NCBI GenBank assembly: GCA_018900295.1
Contig: JAHIGH010000144.1
Location: 1-7,613, forward strand
Direction of reading: 5' to 3'
From: Patescibacteria group bacterium
GTDB taxonomy: Bacteria; Patescibacteriota; Microgenomatia; Levybacterales; UBA12049
Length of the DNA stretch: 7,613 nucleotides
In this document: one piece after another, positions 1 through 6,062 of the stretch
Position numbering within the stretch: the first letter of the stretch is position 1
Layout of the letters: each line of letters opens with the position of its first letter
The notes under the pieces: model-generated
The model's input: only the letters and a program-made list of their open reading frames with translations
The model's database searches: none
Told to the model about the DNA's origin: nothing
Translations under genes and position numbers: made by a program

Positions 1-107
1 ATACCTAACCCTCCTTCGCTAAAGCTACGGAAGGGCACGGCGATACTTTGACTTGTGCCCTCGAAGCCTATAAGGCGAAGAGGCAAAGCTACGGTAGGTA
101 TATACCA
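1..107. repeat. Palindromic intergenic repeat cluster
   Basis: A non-coding stretch built from nested inverted repeats. ATACCTA at 1-7 is the exact reverse complement of TAGGTAT at 95-101. Inside it lie GGGCAC (33-38) against GTGCCC (55-60) and GCCT/AGGC around 66-76. Bases 15-29 read TTCGCTAAAGCTACG, a core that recurs inside topA (885-899) and the methyltransferase gene (3335-3349); a partial copy, AAAGCTACGG, sits at 85-94. No reading frame with gene-like features is visible. The left edge is the window edge, so the element may extend further. I infer a dispersed repeat, not an RNA gene. Confidence 0.6.
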
Positions 108-112
108 AATTT

Positions 113-142
113 TTGCAAAATGATTGCGGAGTGGTATATAAT
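113..142 (+). promoter_or_regulatory. Probable topA promoter
   Basis: TTGCAA (113-118, 4 of 6 to the -35 consensus) is followed after 18 nt by a perfect -10, TATAAT (137-142). Transcription would start near 149, giving a leader of about 107 nt before topA. The -10 overlaps the right arm of an inverted repeat, TATATACCA (99-107) with TGGTATATA (132-140), which brackets the -35. Such a repeat could be an operator or a hairpin, but no regulator is visible nearby. Confidence 0.55.
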
Positions 143-186
143 GTAGACTACAATTTGAAGGTTGTTGAAAATAGACCTCACCCTTA

Positions 187-231
187 CCCTCTTCCCCGAT
201 CAGGTCGAGAACAGGCTCTAAGAGGAGAGGG
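187..231 (+). other. Hairpin in the topA leader
   Basis: CCCTCTTC near 187-194 can pair with GAGGAGAGGG at 222-231 to form a stem of about 8 bp with a long loop. This C-rich/G-rich pair resembles dispersed intergenic repeats in related genomes (recollection, not checked). The GGAG here lies about 25 nt before the topA ATG, too far for a normal Shine-Dalgarno. Bases 232-255 are almost pure A/T, so topA has no recognisable ribosome binding site. Confidence 0.4.
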
Positions 232-255
232 AATAAAAAAATAAATATTATAATT

Positions 256-2415
256 ATGAAAACATTGGTAATAGTAGAGTCACCTACAAAAGCAAGAACA
301 ATCGGTAAATTTTTGGGAAAGGAATATGAGATCAAGTCCTCGATGGGGCACATTGTTGATTTGCCCAAGAGTAAGTTAGGAGTTTTGGTCGAGGAAAAAT
401 TTGCTCCCCAATACGAAGTCGTTGCAGCTAAGAAAAAGATTATCGGGGAATTGACGAAGTCGGCAAAAGACGCGGATGTAATCCTTCTCGCGACTGATCC
501 TGACCGTGAAGGAGAAGCAATCGCTTCAAACATCAGAGATGTTCTCATCTCAAGATCAAAGATTAAAGATCAAAGATTAAAGTTTAAAAGGATTGTTTTT
601 CACGAAATTACAGAGGAGGCTATAAAAGAAGCGCTTGCAAATCCACGGGACGTTGATGCTAATCTGGTCAATGCGCAGACAGCACGGCGGGTTTTGGACA
701 GGTTGGTGGGTTATCAGTTGTCTCCGGTTTTGTGGAGAAAGATCAGGAGAGGCTTGTCAGCCGGAAGGGTGCAAAGTGTTGCACTTCGTCTTATCGTGGA
801 GAGAGAGAGGGAGAGAGAGAAGTTCACGAAACAGCAGTATTGGACGGTGCACGTAATATTAGATCAAAGATCAAAAATCCCCACTACGCAAAAGCTTCGC
901 GGGGCAAGCAAAAATCAAAATGAGGGAACGGAGTTTTCTTTAATTGAAATAAACGGAGAGAAAATAGAGACTTTTCAGAAATTTGTCCTATATGATGGGG
1001 AATATAAAGTTACGAAGACTATTATTGATAGTCAACAGAAAGCGGATGAGATCGTCAAGAATATTGAAGGAAATTCATTTGTTGTCGCGGATGTGGCACA
1101 GCGGCAGATGAAACGAAGCCCTTACGCGCCTTTCACTACTTCTACATTGCAACAGGATGCATCCAGGCGGTTCGGATTTTCAGGAAAACGGACCATGAGT
1201 CTCGCGCAAAAATTGTACGAGGAAGGTCACATTACTTACCACAGAACCGATAGTGTAAATTTGTCTTCGTCAGCTATTGCCCAGATCCGGTCATATGTCC
1301 AAAAAGAATACGGAGAAAAATATATACCAGAAAAGCTCCGGATTTATTCGGTCAAACAAAAACTCGCTCAGGAAGCGCATGAGGGTATCAGGCCGACAAA
1401 AGTACAAAAAATAAGCCTGCAAATAAATGGAGATATTGTAAATGATCATATAAAATTGTATGAAATGATTTGGGGGCGAGCGGTTGCATCACAGATGAAT
1501 GACGCGATAATCGAATCAACGACTGTGTATGTGGATTCGGATGCTCGGGGTCCTGTCGCTCCCTCGTCCAGTCCGACGTCCTCGTCAGCTATGCGGACTG
1601 CGGGCGCTCGACTGGACGCCTCCGGTCGCGCCACCCCTCGCTTTCGTTTCAAAACTACGGGGTCGGTGTTAATTTTTGATGGTTTTCTAAAATTGACACC
1701 GCAGGCTTTGCGGGATGTGCAGTTGCCAAAGTTTGCTTCAGGGGAATCTTTGATTTTACAAAAATCTTATTCCCAGTCACATGAGACATTGCCGCCTCCG
1801 AGATATAACGATGCTTCACTTATCGGCGCTTTGGAGGATAAGGGGATTGGGAGGCCTTCAACTTACGCATCAATTATTTTTACTATTATTGACAGGGGAT
1901 ATATCGAACGAATTGAGCGTAAATTTATTCCGACATCAGTCGGTATGGCTGTAACTGATTTTCTTGTCAAGAATTTTTCAACTATTGATGATGTGCCTTT
2001 TACCGCTGCTATGGAGGACCAGTTAGACCAGATTGCAAAAGGTGAGAAGGAATGGCACGCGATGATGGGTGAATTTTATGATCCTTTTTTGAAGAAATTG
2101 AAAGAGGTGGAAGGCGCTGAAAGAATAAAGATACCGGTTGAAGAAACCAGCGAAATATGTCCGGAGTGCAGACGGGGAAATTTGGTTGTCCGGACGGGTA
2201 AATTCGGGAAATTTCTTTCCTGCGGTACATTTCCGGAATGTAAATTTACCAAGCCATATGCGGAGGAGACAAAATTTATTTGCCTAAAAGACGGAGGCAA
2301 GATTGTTGTGAAGAAGACGTGCAAGGGAAGAAGGTTTTACGGATGTTCAAATTATCCCAAGTGTGATTTTGCGACCTGGAAACTTGAGGACGTTAACAAA
2401 AATAAAGCCTCATAA
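256..2415 (+). CDS. topA: DNA topoisomerase I (type IA)
   Basis: Type IA topoisomerase that relaxes negative supercoils through a 5'-phosphotyrosine intermediate in the cytoplasm. The Toprim domain opens with VIVESPTKA (E8) and carries the metal-binding DPDREGE motif (D81, D83, E85). The catalytic tyrosine is Y328 in ITYHRTDS, with the conserved arginine R330. IGRPSTYASI lies at 531-540. Two four-cysteine zinc ribbons close the protein (about 635-662 and 676-703). At 719 residues it is shorter than E. coli TopA (865), mainly because fewer C-terminal domains are present. Three segments look foreign to the family: about 98-110 (heptad repeat), 203-222 (palindrome core) and 430-461 (GC-rich block); all keep the frame. 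The ATG is chosen because it places the Toprim start at residue 3, although no SD precedes it. It ends 5 bp from the convergent gene. Confidence 0.97.
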   Translation: MKTLVIVESPTKARTIGKFLGKEYEIKSSMGHIVDLPKSKLGVLVEEKFAPQYEVVAAKKKIIGELTKSAKDADVILLATDPDREGEAIASNIRDVLISRSKIKDQRLKFKRIVFHEITEEAIKEALANPRDVDANLVNAQTARRVLDRLVGYQLSPVLWRKIRRGLSAGRVQSVALRLIVEREREREKFTKQQYWTVHVILDQRSKIPTTQKLRGASKNQNEGTEFSLIEINGEKIETFQKFVLYDGEYKVTKTIIDSQQKADEIVKNIEGNSFVVADVAQRQMKRSPYAPFTTSTLQQDASRRFGFSGKRTMSLAQKLYEEGHITYHRTDSVNLSSSAIAQIRSYVQKEYGEKYIPEKLRIYSVKQKLAQEAHEGIRPTKVQKISLQINGDIVNDHIKLYEMIWGRAVASQMNDAIIESTTVYVDSDARGPVAPSSSPTSSSAMRTAGARLDASGRATPRFRFKTTGSVLIFDGFLKLTPQALRDVQLPKFASGESLILQKSYSQSHETLPPPRYNDASLIGALEDKGIGRPSTYASIIFTIIDRGYIERIERKFIPTSVGMAVTDFLVKNFSTIDDVPFTAAMEDQLDQIAKGEKEWHAMMGEFYDPFLKKLKEVEGAERIKIPVEETSEICPECRRGNLVVRTGKFGKFLSCGTFPECKFTKPYAEETKFICLKDGGKIVVKKTCKGRRFYGCSNYPKCDFATWKLEDVNKNKAS
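555..590 (+). repeat. In-frame heptad tandem repeat in topA
   Basis: ATCAAAG, ATTAAAG, ATCAAAG and ATTAAAG run without gaps from 555 to 582 (a 14-nt dimer repeated exactly), followed by a diverged unit to 590. They encode roughly SKIKDQRLKFKR, between the Toprim DPDREGE helix and the strand starting RIVFHEI, where E. coli TopA has a shorter linker. The same heptad type occurs at 866-879, 910-916 and 6362-6389, and in reverse orientation in the 16S at 4136-4163. Confidence 0.75.
866..923 (+). repeat. Composite heptad/palindrome repeat inside topA
   Basis: The heptads AAAGATC (866-872) and AAAAATC (873-879) lead into a core at 881-909 containing CACTACGCAAAAGCTTCGCG, followed by another AAAAATC (910-916) and AAAATGA. 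The core matches bases 3331-3359 of the methyltransferase gene at about 25 of 29 positions. Here it is read as TTQKLRGASK; the frame giving HYAKASRGKQ is also open but is not the gene's frame. I infer that this is a dispersed element fixed in a surface loop. Confidence 0.75.
1543..1638 (+). repeat. GC-rich inverted-repeat insert in topA
   Basis: A conspicuously GC-rich block in a gene that is otherwise AT-leaning. CGTCCAGTC (1565-1573) is the perfect reverse complement of GACTGGACG (1610-1618), and the outer flanks carry weaker complementarity (GGGGT near 1548-1552, ACCCC near 1633-1637). It encodes about 32 residues rich in Ser, Ala, Pro and Arg (430-461). By comparison with E. coli TopA, they interrupt the short segment between STTVYV and GSVLIFDGF. 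The reverse strand is open here too, as expected of a low-stop GC-rich element. Confidence 0.7.
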
Positions 2416-2420
2416 TTAAT

Positions 2421-2954
2421 TTAGTTAAATTTACAGGTTTTGACACAAACCTCAATACAAGCTTGCTGTGGATTATCGTTGTGTCTGCAAGCGGACTCGC
2501 AGGCGTTAAATGTTCCCCCAAGAGTAGTACATGTTGTCTGATCAAGACCTTTATCCGTCGGGATACTTTCGCATTCTTTGTATTGATCAAGCCAGGTACC
2601 TCCTTTTTCCTGACATGCATTTTTAAGAGCGGAACTGTTTTTTGGTTGCGGGCAGACGAATTCACATTTTGGTCCTGTTCTTGGAACCCAAGTTCCATCA
2701 GAGCATTGTTTGGCATCTGCAGGACAGGCAATAGAAGAAGTAGTTGGCGAGATAGAATTTTTAATAGTCAGTGTTGAATTATTTGTTTGAAAAAGGTAAT
2801 AAATACTCAGGATGAGTGTGATTAGTAAAATTATAAAAATACTGATTGGTTTTATCCAACTGTACTTTTCAAAGAGAGTTGGGGCACGAAGTAATTTTTC
2901 TTCGGGTTTCGAAGGTTCCAATGGTGTTTTTTCATCCGGCAGGATAGTTTGCAT
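2421..2954 (-). CDS. Membrane-anchored Cys-rich surface protein
   Basis: A 177-residue protein of unknown function. Residues 1-34 are polar with Lys/Arg before one hydrophobic segment at about 35-56, predicting an uncleaved anchor with the N terminus inside and about 120 residues outside. The outer part has 12 cysteines (77, 84, 97, 101, 114, 128, 142, 152, 156, 166, 170, 174), an even number that suits disulfides. Two modules are visible: a CPADAKQC...TGPKCEFVCP unit (77-102), and a C-terminal unit with GGTWLDQYKEC, LGGTFNACESACRH and a CX3CX3C end. Similar modules seem common in CPR hypothetical proteins (recollection). The only plausible ATG has no SD and lies 6 nt after a TATATT box. Surface attachment or a protease-inhibitor-like fold are guesses. 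Confidence 0.85.
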   Translation of the reverse strand: MQTILPDEKTPLEPSKPEEKLLRAPTLFEKYSWIKPISIFIILLITLILSIYYLFQTNNSTLTIKNSISPTTSSIACPADAKQCSDGTWVPRTGPKCEFVCPQPKNSSALKNACQEKGGTWLDQYKECESIPTDKGLDQTTCTTLGGTFNACESACRHNDNPQQACIEVCVKTCKFN

Positions 2955-2966
2955 ATTATAAATATA
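2955..2966 (-). promoter_or_regulatory. -10 box abutting the Cys-rich gene
   Basis: On the minus strand TATATT (2966-2961) is followed directly by TATAAT (2960-2955) and then the ATG (2954-2952). If TATATT is the -10, transcription would start at or next to the A of ATG, giving a leaderless mRNA. If TATAAT is used, the start would fall inside the gene. The -35 region is weak. The 83-bp gap to the methyltransferase gene therefore holds two divergent promoters. Confidence 0.45.
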
Positions 2967-3025
2967 GCATAAAGAATTAAAATTGAAAAATCAAGTGGGG
3001 AGGTAAGTAAACGAGGTTGGTGTAG

Positions 3026-3031
3026 TATAAT
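3026..3031 (+). promoter_or_regulatory. -10 box for a probably leaderless methyltransferase mRNA
   Basis: A perfect TATAAT lies 6 nt before the ATG at 3038. With usual -10 to +1 spacing, transcription begins at about the start codon itself, so little or no leader is expected. No SD could fit. The same TGTAGTATAAT string precedes tRNA-Ile at 6595-6605, supporting its reading as a promoter. The -35 region is not recognisable. Confidence 0.5.
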
Positions 3032-3037
3032 AAGAAG

Positions 3038-3637
3038 ATGATCAAGCTTGGGGCGGCAGAATTACGTAAGAGCGCATCTACCCTAGAAGAGAAAGCACAA
3101 ATTAAAAAGAATCCGGTCTATATTATTTTAGATAATGTGCTTGATACATATAATGTTGGGGCGATATTCCGTCTGGCTGAGGCAGTGGCCGCAGAGAGGG
3201 TTTATTTGTGCGGAATGACAGAAACACCACCTAATTCAAGAATTAAAAAAGCTTCAATTAATACTACAGAGTGGGTAGCTTGGAGTTATGCTTCGACTGC
3301 TGTCGAAGCGCTCCAAGAGATCAAAACTTCCCACTTCGCCAAGGCTTCGCGGGACAAGCAAATATCAAATATTCAAGTTATTGCTGTTGAACAGGATCCG
3401 AAGAGTGTTCCTTATAATAAAGTTGAGTATTCTTTTCCGATAGCATTGGTGGTTGGACATGAGACGGAGGGAGTTTCGAAAGAGGTGTTGGATATGGCAG
3501 ACCAGATTGTTGAGATTCCGATGTGGGGAGTGAATAAATCATTGAATGTTATGGTGTCTTTGGGAATTGTTTTGTTTGAGGTTATGAAAGGGGTTTCAGG
3601 GATTGACAGCCGGACAAAAAAGTTTATAATGATATAA
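3038..3637 (+). CDS. TrmH/SpoU-family RNA 2'-O-ribose methyltransferase
   Basis: Predicted SAM-dependent SPOUT enzyme that methylates a ribose 2'-OH in tRNA or rRNA; the substrate cannot be told from sequence. The three family motifs are present: NVGAIFR (39-45), LVVGHETEGVS (137-147) and IPMWGVNKSLNVMVSLGIVL (160-179), the last forming the knotted cofactor site. At 199 residues it is near the length of a minimal SpoU protein without an extra RNA-binding domain. Residues 98-113 (HFAKASRDKQ and following) come from a repeat also found in topA and probably extend a loop. The ATG at 3038 is chosen because it follows the -10 box by 6 nt and precedes the first conserved strand by about 27 residues. 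The 3' end contains a promoter reading toward the 16S. Confidence 0.92.
   Translation: MIKLGAAELRKSASTLEEKAQIKKNPVYIILDNVLDTYNVGAIFRLAEAVAAERVYLCGMTETPPNSRIKKASINTTEWVAWSYASTAVEALQEIKTSHFAKASRDKQISNIQVIAVEQDPKSVPYNKVEYSFPIALVVGHETEGVSKEVLDMADQIVEIPMWGVNKSLNVMVSLGIVLFEVMKGVSGIDSRTKKFIMI
3320..3369 (+). repeat. Composite repeat inside the methyltransferase gene
   Basis: GATCAAAACTT leads into a core at 3331-3359 holding CACTTCGCCAAGGCTTCGCG, then AAATATC and AAATATT. Core and flanks align with topA 866-923. The gene reads it as HFAKASRDKQ, a different frame from that used in topA, so the same DNA has been absorbed as two unrelated peptides. It sits between motifs 1 and 2, away from the cofactor site. 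Confidence 0.75.
3603..3630 (+). promoter_or_regulatory. Consensus sigma-70-type promoter, probably for the 16S
   Basis: A perfect TTGACA (3603-3608), a 16-nt gap and a perfect TATAAT (3625-3630) lie within the last 12 codons of the methyltransferase gene. It is the best promoter match noticed in the window and would start transcription near 3637, just after that gene's stop. The next gene on this strand is the 16S about 405 nt later, as expected of a strong rRNA promoter. Transcripts must pass the terminator at 3675-3698 first. Confidence 0.65.
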
Positions 3638-3674
3638 CTGATATGTAAGTATCGCCAAAGGCTGTAAGAATATA

Positions 3675-3698
3675 CCTCGCGCTTGGCGGGGTTTTTTT
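3675..3698 (+). terminator. Intrinsic terminator after the methyltransferase gene
   Basis: CCTCGC (3675-3680) pairs with GCGGGG (3686-3691), including one G-U pair, over a 5-nt loop, followed by seven T (3692-3698). It fits a stop for methyltransferase mRNA. It lies between the consensus promoter and the boxA-like site, so rRNA transcripts started at about 3637 would have to read through it. Confidence 0.7.
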
Positions 3699-3720
3699 AT
3701 CTTTGGAGCTTTGCATGTCT

Positions 3721-3736
3721 TGCACTTTGAAAATTG
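3721..3736 (+). promoter_or_regulatory. boxA-like antitermination site in the 16S leader
   Basis: TGCACTTTGAAAATTG resembles the boxA of rRNA leaders (TGCTCTTTGAAAA type) bound by NusB/NusE. Its place 23 nt after the terminator and about 300 nt before the 16S fits an rRNA antitermination signal. The match is imperfect and no boxB or boxC was identified. Confidence 0.45.
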
Positions 3737-3750
3737 AAAAGATTTTTTGA

Positions 3751-3818
3751 TCCGCCTGATCTTACCGTTCGCCTTTCTGCACTATTCGTGCACGGCTCAC
3801 GGAGCGATCTATGGCGGA
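3751..3818 (+). repeat. 68-nt leader hairpin module A
   Basis: The module begins TCCGCC and ends GGCGGA, and inner GATC sequences can extend the stem. Within it TGCAC (3778-3782) pairs with GTGCA (3788-3792) over the loop TATTC. A second copy of the same length lies at 3947-4014. A separate hairpin, ATTCCGC/GCGGAAT (3821-3827 with 3836-3842), follows directly. Confidence 0.6.
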
Positions 3819-3842
3819 CTATTCCGCAAATTGTCGCGGAAT

Positions 3843-3864
3843 AGCAATCAAGATGTGGTAGGAA
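3843..3864 (+). other. 5' arm of the pre-16S processing stem
   Basis: This 22-nt stretch, containing CAATCAAGATGTGGTAGGAA at 3845-3864, is complementary without gaps to 5969-5990, with G-U wobbles at 3848/5985 and 3844/5989. The pair encloses the whole 16S, about 180 nt upstream and 200 nt downstream of the mature ends, matching the RNase III-type stems of bacterial pre-rRNA. Confidence 0.85.
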
Positions 3865-3946
3865 TTTTTTCGGATTATTTCCTAATCCTGTATCATAACG
3901 GTATAGGGTAAAAATAAATCCGAATCCGGATTGATGGAGTTTTTTG

Positions 3947-4014
3947 TCCACCAGATCTTACTTCTCGCCTTACCTACTATTTGTAGCGCGGCTCGAAGAG
4001 CGATCTTTGGCGGA
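3947..4014 (+). repeat. 68-nt leader hairpin module B
   Basis: A diverged copy of module A, equal in length and roughly three-quarters alike with small gaps. It starts TCCACC and ends GGCGGA. Its inner hairpin is CTAC (3974-3977), loop TATTT, GTAG (3983-3986). Relative to module A two stem pairs changed on both sides (C-G to T-A and G-C to C-G) while the loop stayed nearly fixed, supporting a conserved RNA structure. An A/T-only hairpin (4019-4029 with 4035-4045) follows and runs into the 16S 5' end. Confidence 0.6.
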
Positions 4015-4047
4015 CTGCAAAAAAATTAACTCCGTTAATTTTTTTTT

Positions 4048-4090
<43 letters not shown>

Positions 4091-4111
4091 TAAGCATGCA
4101 AGTCGAACGGT

Positions 4112-4247
4112 TGTGCGAGGCATTTTGCCTCGCAGTCTTTGGTCTTTGGTCTTTGGTCTTTGGCTACAAGGAAATGTTATAAAAATTTCTTATTGCTAAT
4201 GACTAATGACCAATGGCTAATTGCTGCGAAGCAGTATGCTTCGCATG
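4112..4247 (+). other. 16S helix 6 (V1) expansion segment
   Basis: Roughly 105 nt more than E. coli. Two hairpins flank it: TGCGAGGCA (4114-4122) with TGCCTCGCA (4126-4134), and TGCGAAGCA (4225-4233) with TGCTTCGCA (4237-4245). Between them four exact TCTTTGG copies (4136-4163) face degenerate CTAATGA-type heptads (about 4195-4223) across an apical hairpin; they pair with G-U wobbles and periodic T-T mismatches. Because the two hairpins are near copies, their arms can instead pair with each other, giving one long extended helix 6. Confidence 0.85.
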
Positions 4248-4942
4248 ACAGTGGCAGACGGGTGAGTAACGCGTAGGAATCTACCTCTAGGTAGAGGATA
4301 GCCCCGCGAAAGCGGGGGTAATACTTTATGGTCTCGTAAGAGTAAAGGACTTAACTGTCCGCCAAGAGAGGAGCCTGCGTCCTATCAGCTAGTTGGTGAG
4401 GTAATGGCTCACCAAGGCTATGACGGGTAGCTGGACTGAGAGGTTGGTCAGCCACAACTGCACTGAGATACGGGCAGTACACCTACGGGTGGCAGCAACT
4501 AGGAATATTGCGCAATGGACGAAAGTCTGACGCAGCGACGCCGCGTGGAGGATGAAGGCCTTAGGGTCGTAAACTCCTTTTGCCAAGCCGTTCACAGCTT
4601 GGAGAATAAGCCCCTACTAACTACGTGCCAGAAGTCTCGGTAATACGTAGGGGGCAAGCGTTATCCGGATTCATTGGGCGTAAAGTGTGCGTAGGCGGTT
4701 TGGAAAGTCCCGGTTTAAAGACTACGGCTTAACCGTAGTAATGGTTGGGATACTCCCAGACTTGAGGATTAGTGAGGATGTTGGAACGGCCGGTGTAGCG
4801 GTGAAATGCATTGATATCGGCTGGAACACCAAGGGCGAAGGCAAGCATCTATACTTTTCCTGACGCTGAGGCACGAAAGCTAGGGTAGCGAAACAGATTA
4901 GATACCTGTGTAGTCCTAGCCGTAAACTATGTCCGTTAGCTC

Positions 4943-5072
4943 TCACTCGCAAAGTCTGATGACTTTGCTAGTCATCAAGTTATAAGGTCATCAAGTCATA
5001 AAGCCATAAAGCAGACTTGAAGACATTCGACTTGAAGACTTTTTACTAGCAAAATCGTAGATTTTGTGAGTG
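4943..5072 (+). other. 16S helix 26 (V5) expansion segment
   Basis: About 90 nt longer than E. coli. CTCAC (4942-4946) and GTGAG (5066-5070) close the base. GCAAAGTC/GACTTTGC (4949-4956 with 4961-4968) and CAAAATC/GATTTTG (5050-5056 with 5060-5066) are related hairpins on either side of a stem made from heptad- and octad-like units (TCATCAAGTC against GACTTGAAGA, TAGT against ACTA). The hairpin arms can pair across as one long helix, the same plan as in helix 6. Confidence 0.85.
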
Positions 5073-5127
5073 GGGGCGTAAGCTAACGCGTTAAACGGAC
5101 CGCCTGGGGAGTACGACCGCAAGGTTA

Positions 5128-5159
<32 letters not shown>

Positions 5160-5269
5160 CCAGTGGAGCGTGTGGTTTAATTCGAGACAAAACGAAGGAC
5201 CTCACCAGGGTTTGAAATGTTAGAGTTCTATTTTACAGAAATGTAGAAAATCCGTAAGGAGGCTAGCAT

Positions 5270-5310
<41 letters not shown>

Positions 5311-5369
5311 CCCTTAAGTGGGGAAACGAGCGCAACCCCCGCCTAATGTTAAATATTCATTAGGGACCG

Positions 5370-5412
5370 CCCCACACTCAAGTACATAAAAATTATGTTT
5401 TTGAGTGTGGGG
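5370..5412 (+). other. 16S helix 39 extension
   Basis: CCCCACACTCAA (5370-5381) pairs perfectly with TTGAGTGTGGGG (5401-5412), with ACATA/TATGT inside, where E. coli has a short helix before GGAGGAAGG. It adds roughly 20-25 nt as a simple longer stem without heptads. Confidence 0.75.
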
Positions 5413-5582
5413 AGGAAGGAGGGGTAGACGTCAAGTCAGCACGGCCCTTATGCCCTGGGCAACACACACACTACAATGGCGAATAACAATGGGCAGCAAG
5501 CTGGTAACAGTAAGCAAATCCCTGAAATTTCGTCTCAGTTCAGATTGAGGGCTGCAACTCGCCCTCATGAAGTCGGAATTGG

Positions 5583-5620
<38 letters not shown>

Positions 5621-5835
5621 TCGGGTCTTGTACACACCGCCCGTCAAGGCAGCAAAGTTGGGAATGGATGAAGCCCCCGCTTAGCGGGGTCGAGTCCAAG
5701 CTTAGCGATGAAGCTTAAGTCGTAACAAGGTATCCCTAGCCGAAGCTGGGGATGGATCACCTCCTTTCTTTTATTTTTCTGCAAAACAGAATTTCTGTGG
5801 AGTAAATCGATAAGAGGGAGGGGAAGACACATAAC

Positions 5836-5873
5836 TTATTAGTCTATGGTCTTTAGTCGTTAGACTTTAGTCC
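5836..5873. repeat. Heptad repeat just after the 16S
   Basis: Five 7-nt units in register: TTATTAG, TCTATGG, TCTTTAG, TCGTTAG and ACTTTAG (5836-5870), then TCC. They match the TCTTTGG units of helix 6. The spacer at 5768-6000 is otherwise plain, with a small CAGAA/TTCTG palindrome near 5785 and CAGGT/ACCTG (5904-5908 with 5921-5925). It holds no tRNA and no 23S start. Confidence 0.65.
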
Positions 5874-5968
5874 AGAGGGCTGAGAGGAAAAGTGTAAAGG
5901 CAACAGGTTGAGTGAATAGTACCTGATTAATTTCGTTATACTTAGAGATTGATAAAACTATTCTCGCT

Positions 5969-5990
5969 TTCCTACCACATCTTGGTTGTT
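5969..5990 (+). other. 3' arm of the pre-16S processing stem
   Basis: This 22-nt stretch, containing TTCCTACCACATCTTGGTTG, pairs with 3843-3864 over 22 continuous positions, counting two wobbles. It lies about 200 nt after the 16S 3' end and directly before the terminator, so it closes the pre-16S transcript as a separate unit. Confidence 0.85.
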
Positions 5991-6000
5991 AAACAATTGA

Positions 6001-6026
6001 ACCATCCTTCAAAGGGTGGTTTTTTT
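6001..6026 (+). terminator. Intrinsic terminator of the 16S unit
   Basis: ACCATCC (6001-6007) pairs with GGGTGGT (6014-6020) over the loop TTCAAA, followed by a run of seven T (6020-6026). Its place just after the processing stem implies that 16S transcription ends here. Confidence 0.85.
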
Positions 6027-6062
6027 GTGGAGCCTATGGTAAGATTTAGGGATCAATTTGGC

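Noticed and set aside
1446..1652. Minus-strand frame opposite topA
   Set aside because: A shadow of topA, open because the GC-rich insert has few stops.
3697..3951. Open frame of 84 codons on the minus strand in the 16S leader
   Set aside because: It spans leader module A and the processing-stem arm, has no SD or promoter, and its peptide reflects repeat DNA.
4019..4047. A/T hairpin followed by T run before the 16S read as a terminator
   Set aside because: It has no GC stem and overlaps the mature 16S 5' end; termination here would abolish the 16S.
4136..4163. CRISPR-like array
   Set aside because: Units are 7 nt, contiguous and without spacers.
4112..5072. Group I or II introns in the 16S
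   Set aside because: The insertions are short, sit at variable helices, fold as helix extensions and lack intron cores or homing enzymes.
5768..6000. Start of a 16S-23S spacer with tRNA-Ile or tRNA-Ala
   Set aside because: No tRNA fold found here, and a terminator closes the unit at 6001-6026 with no 23S after it.
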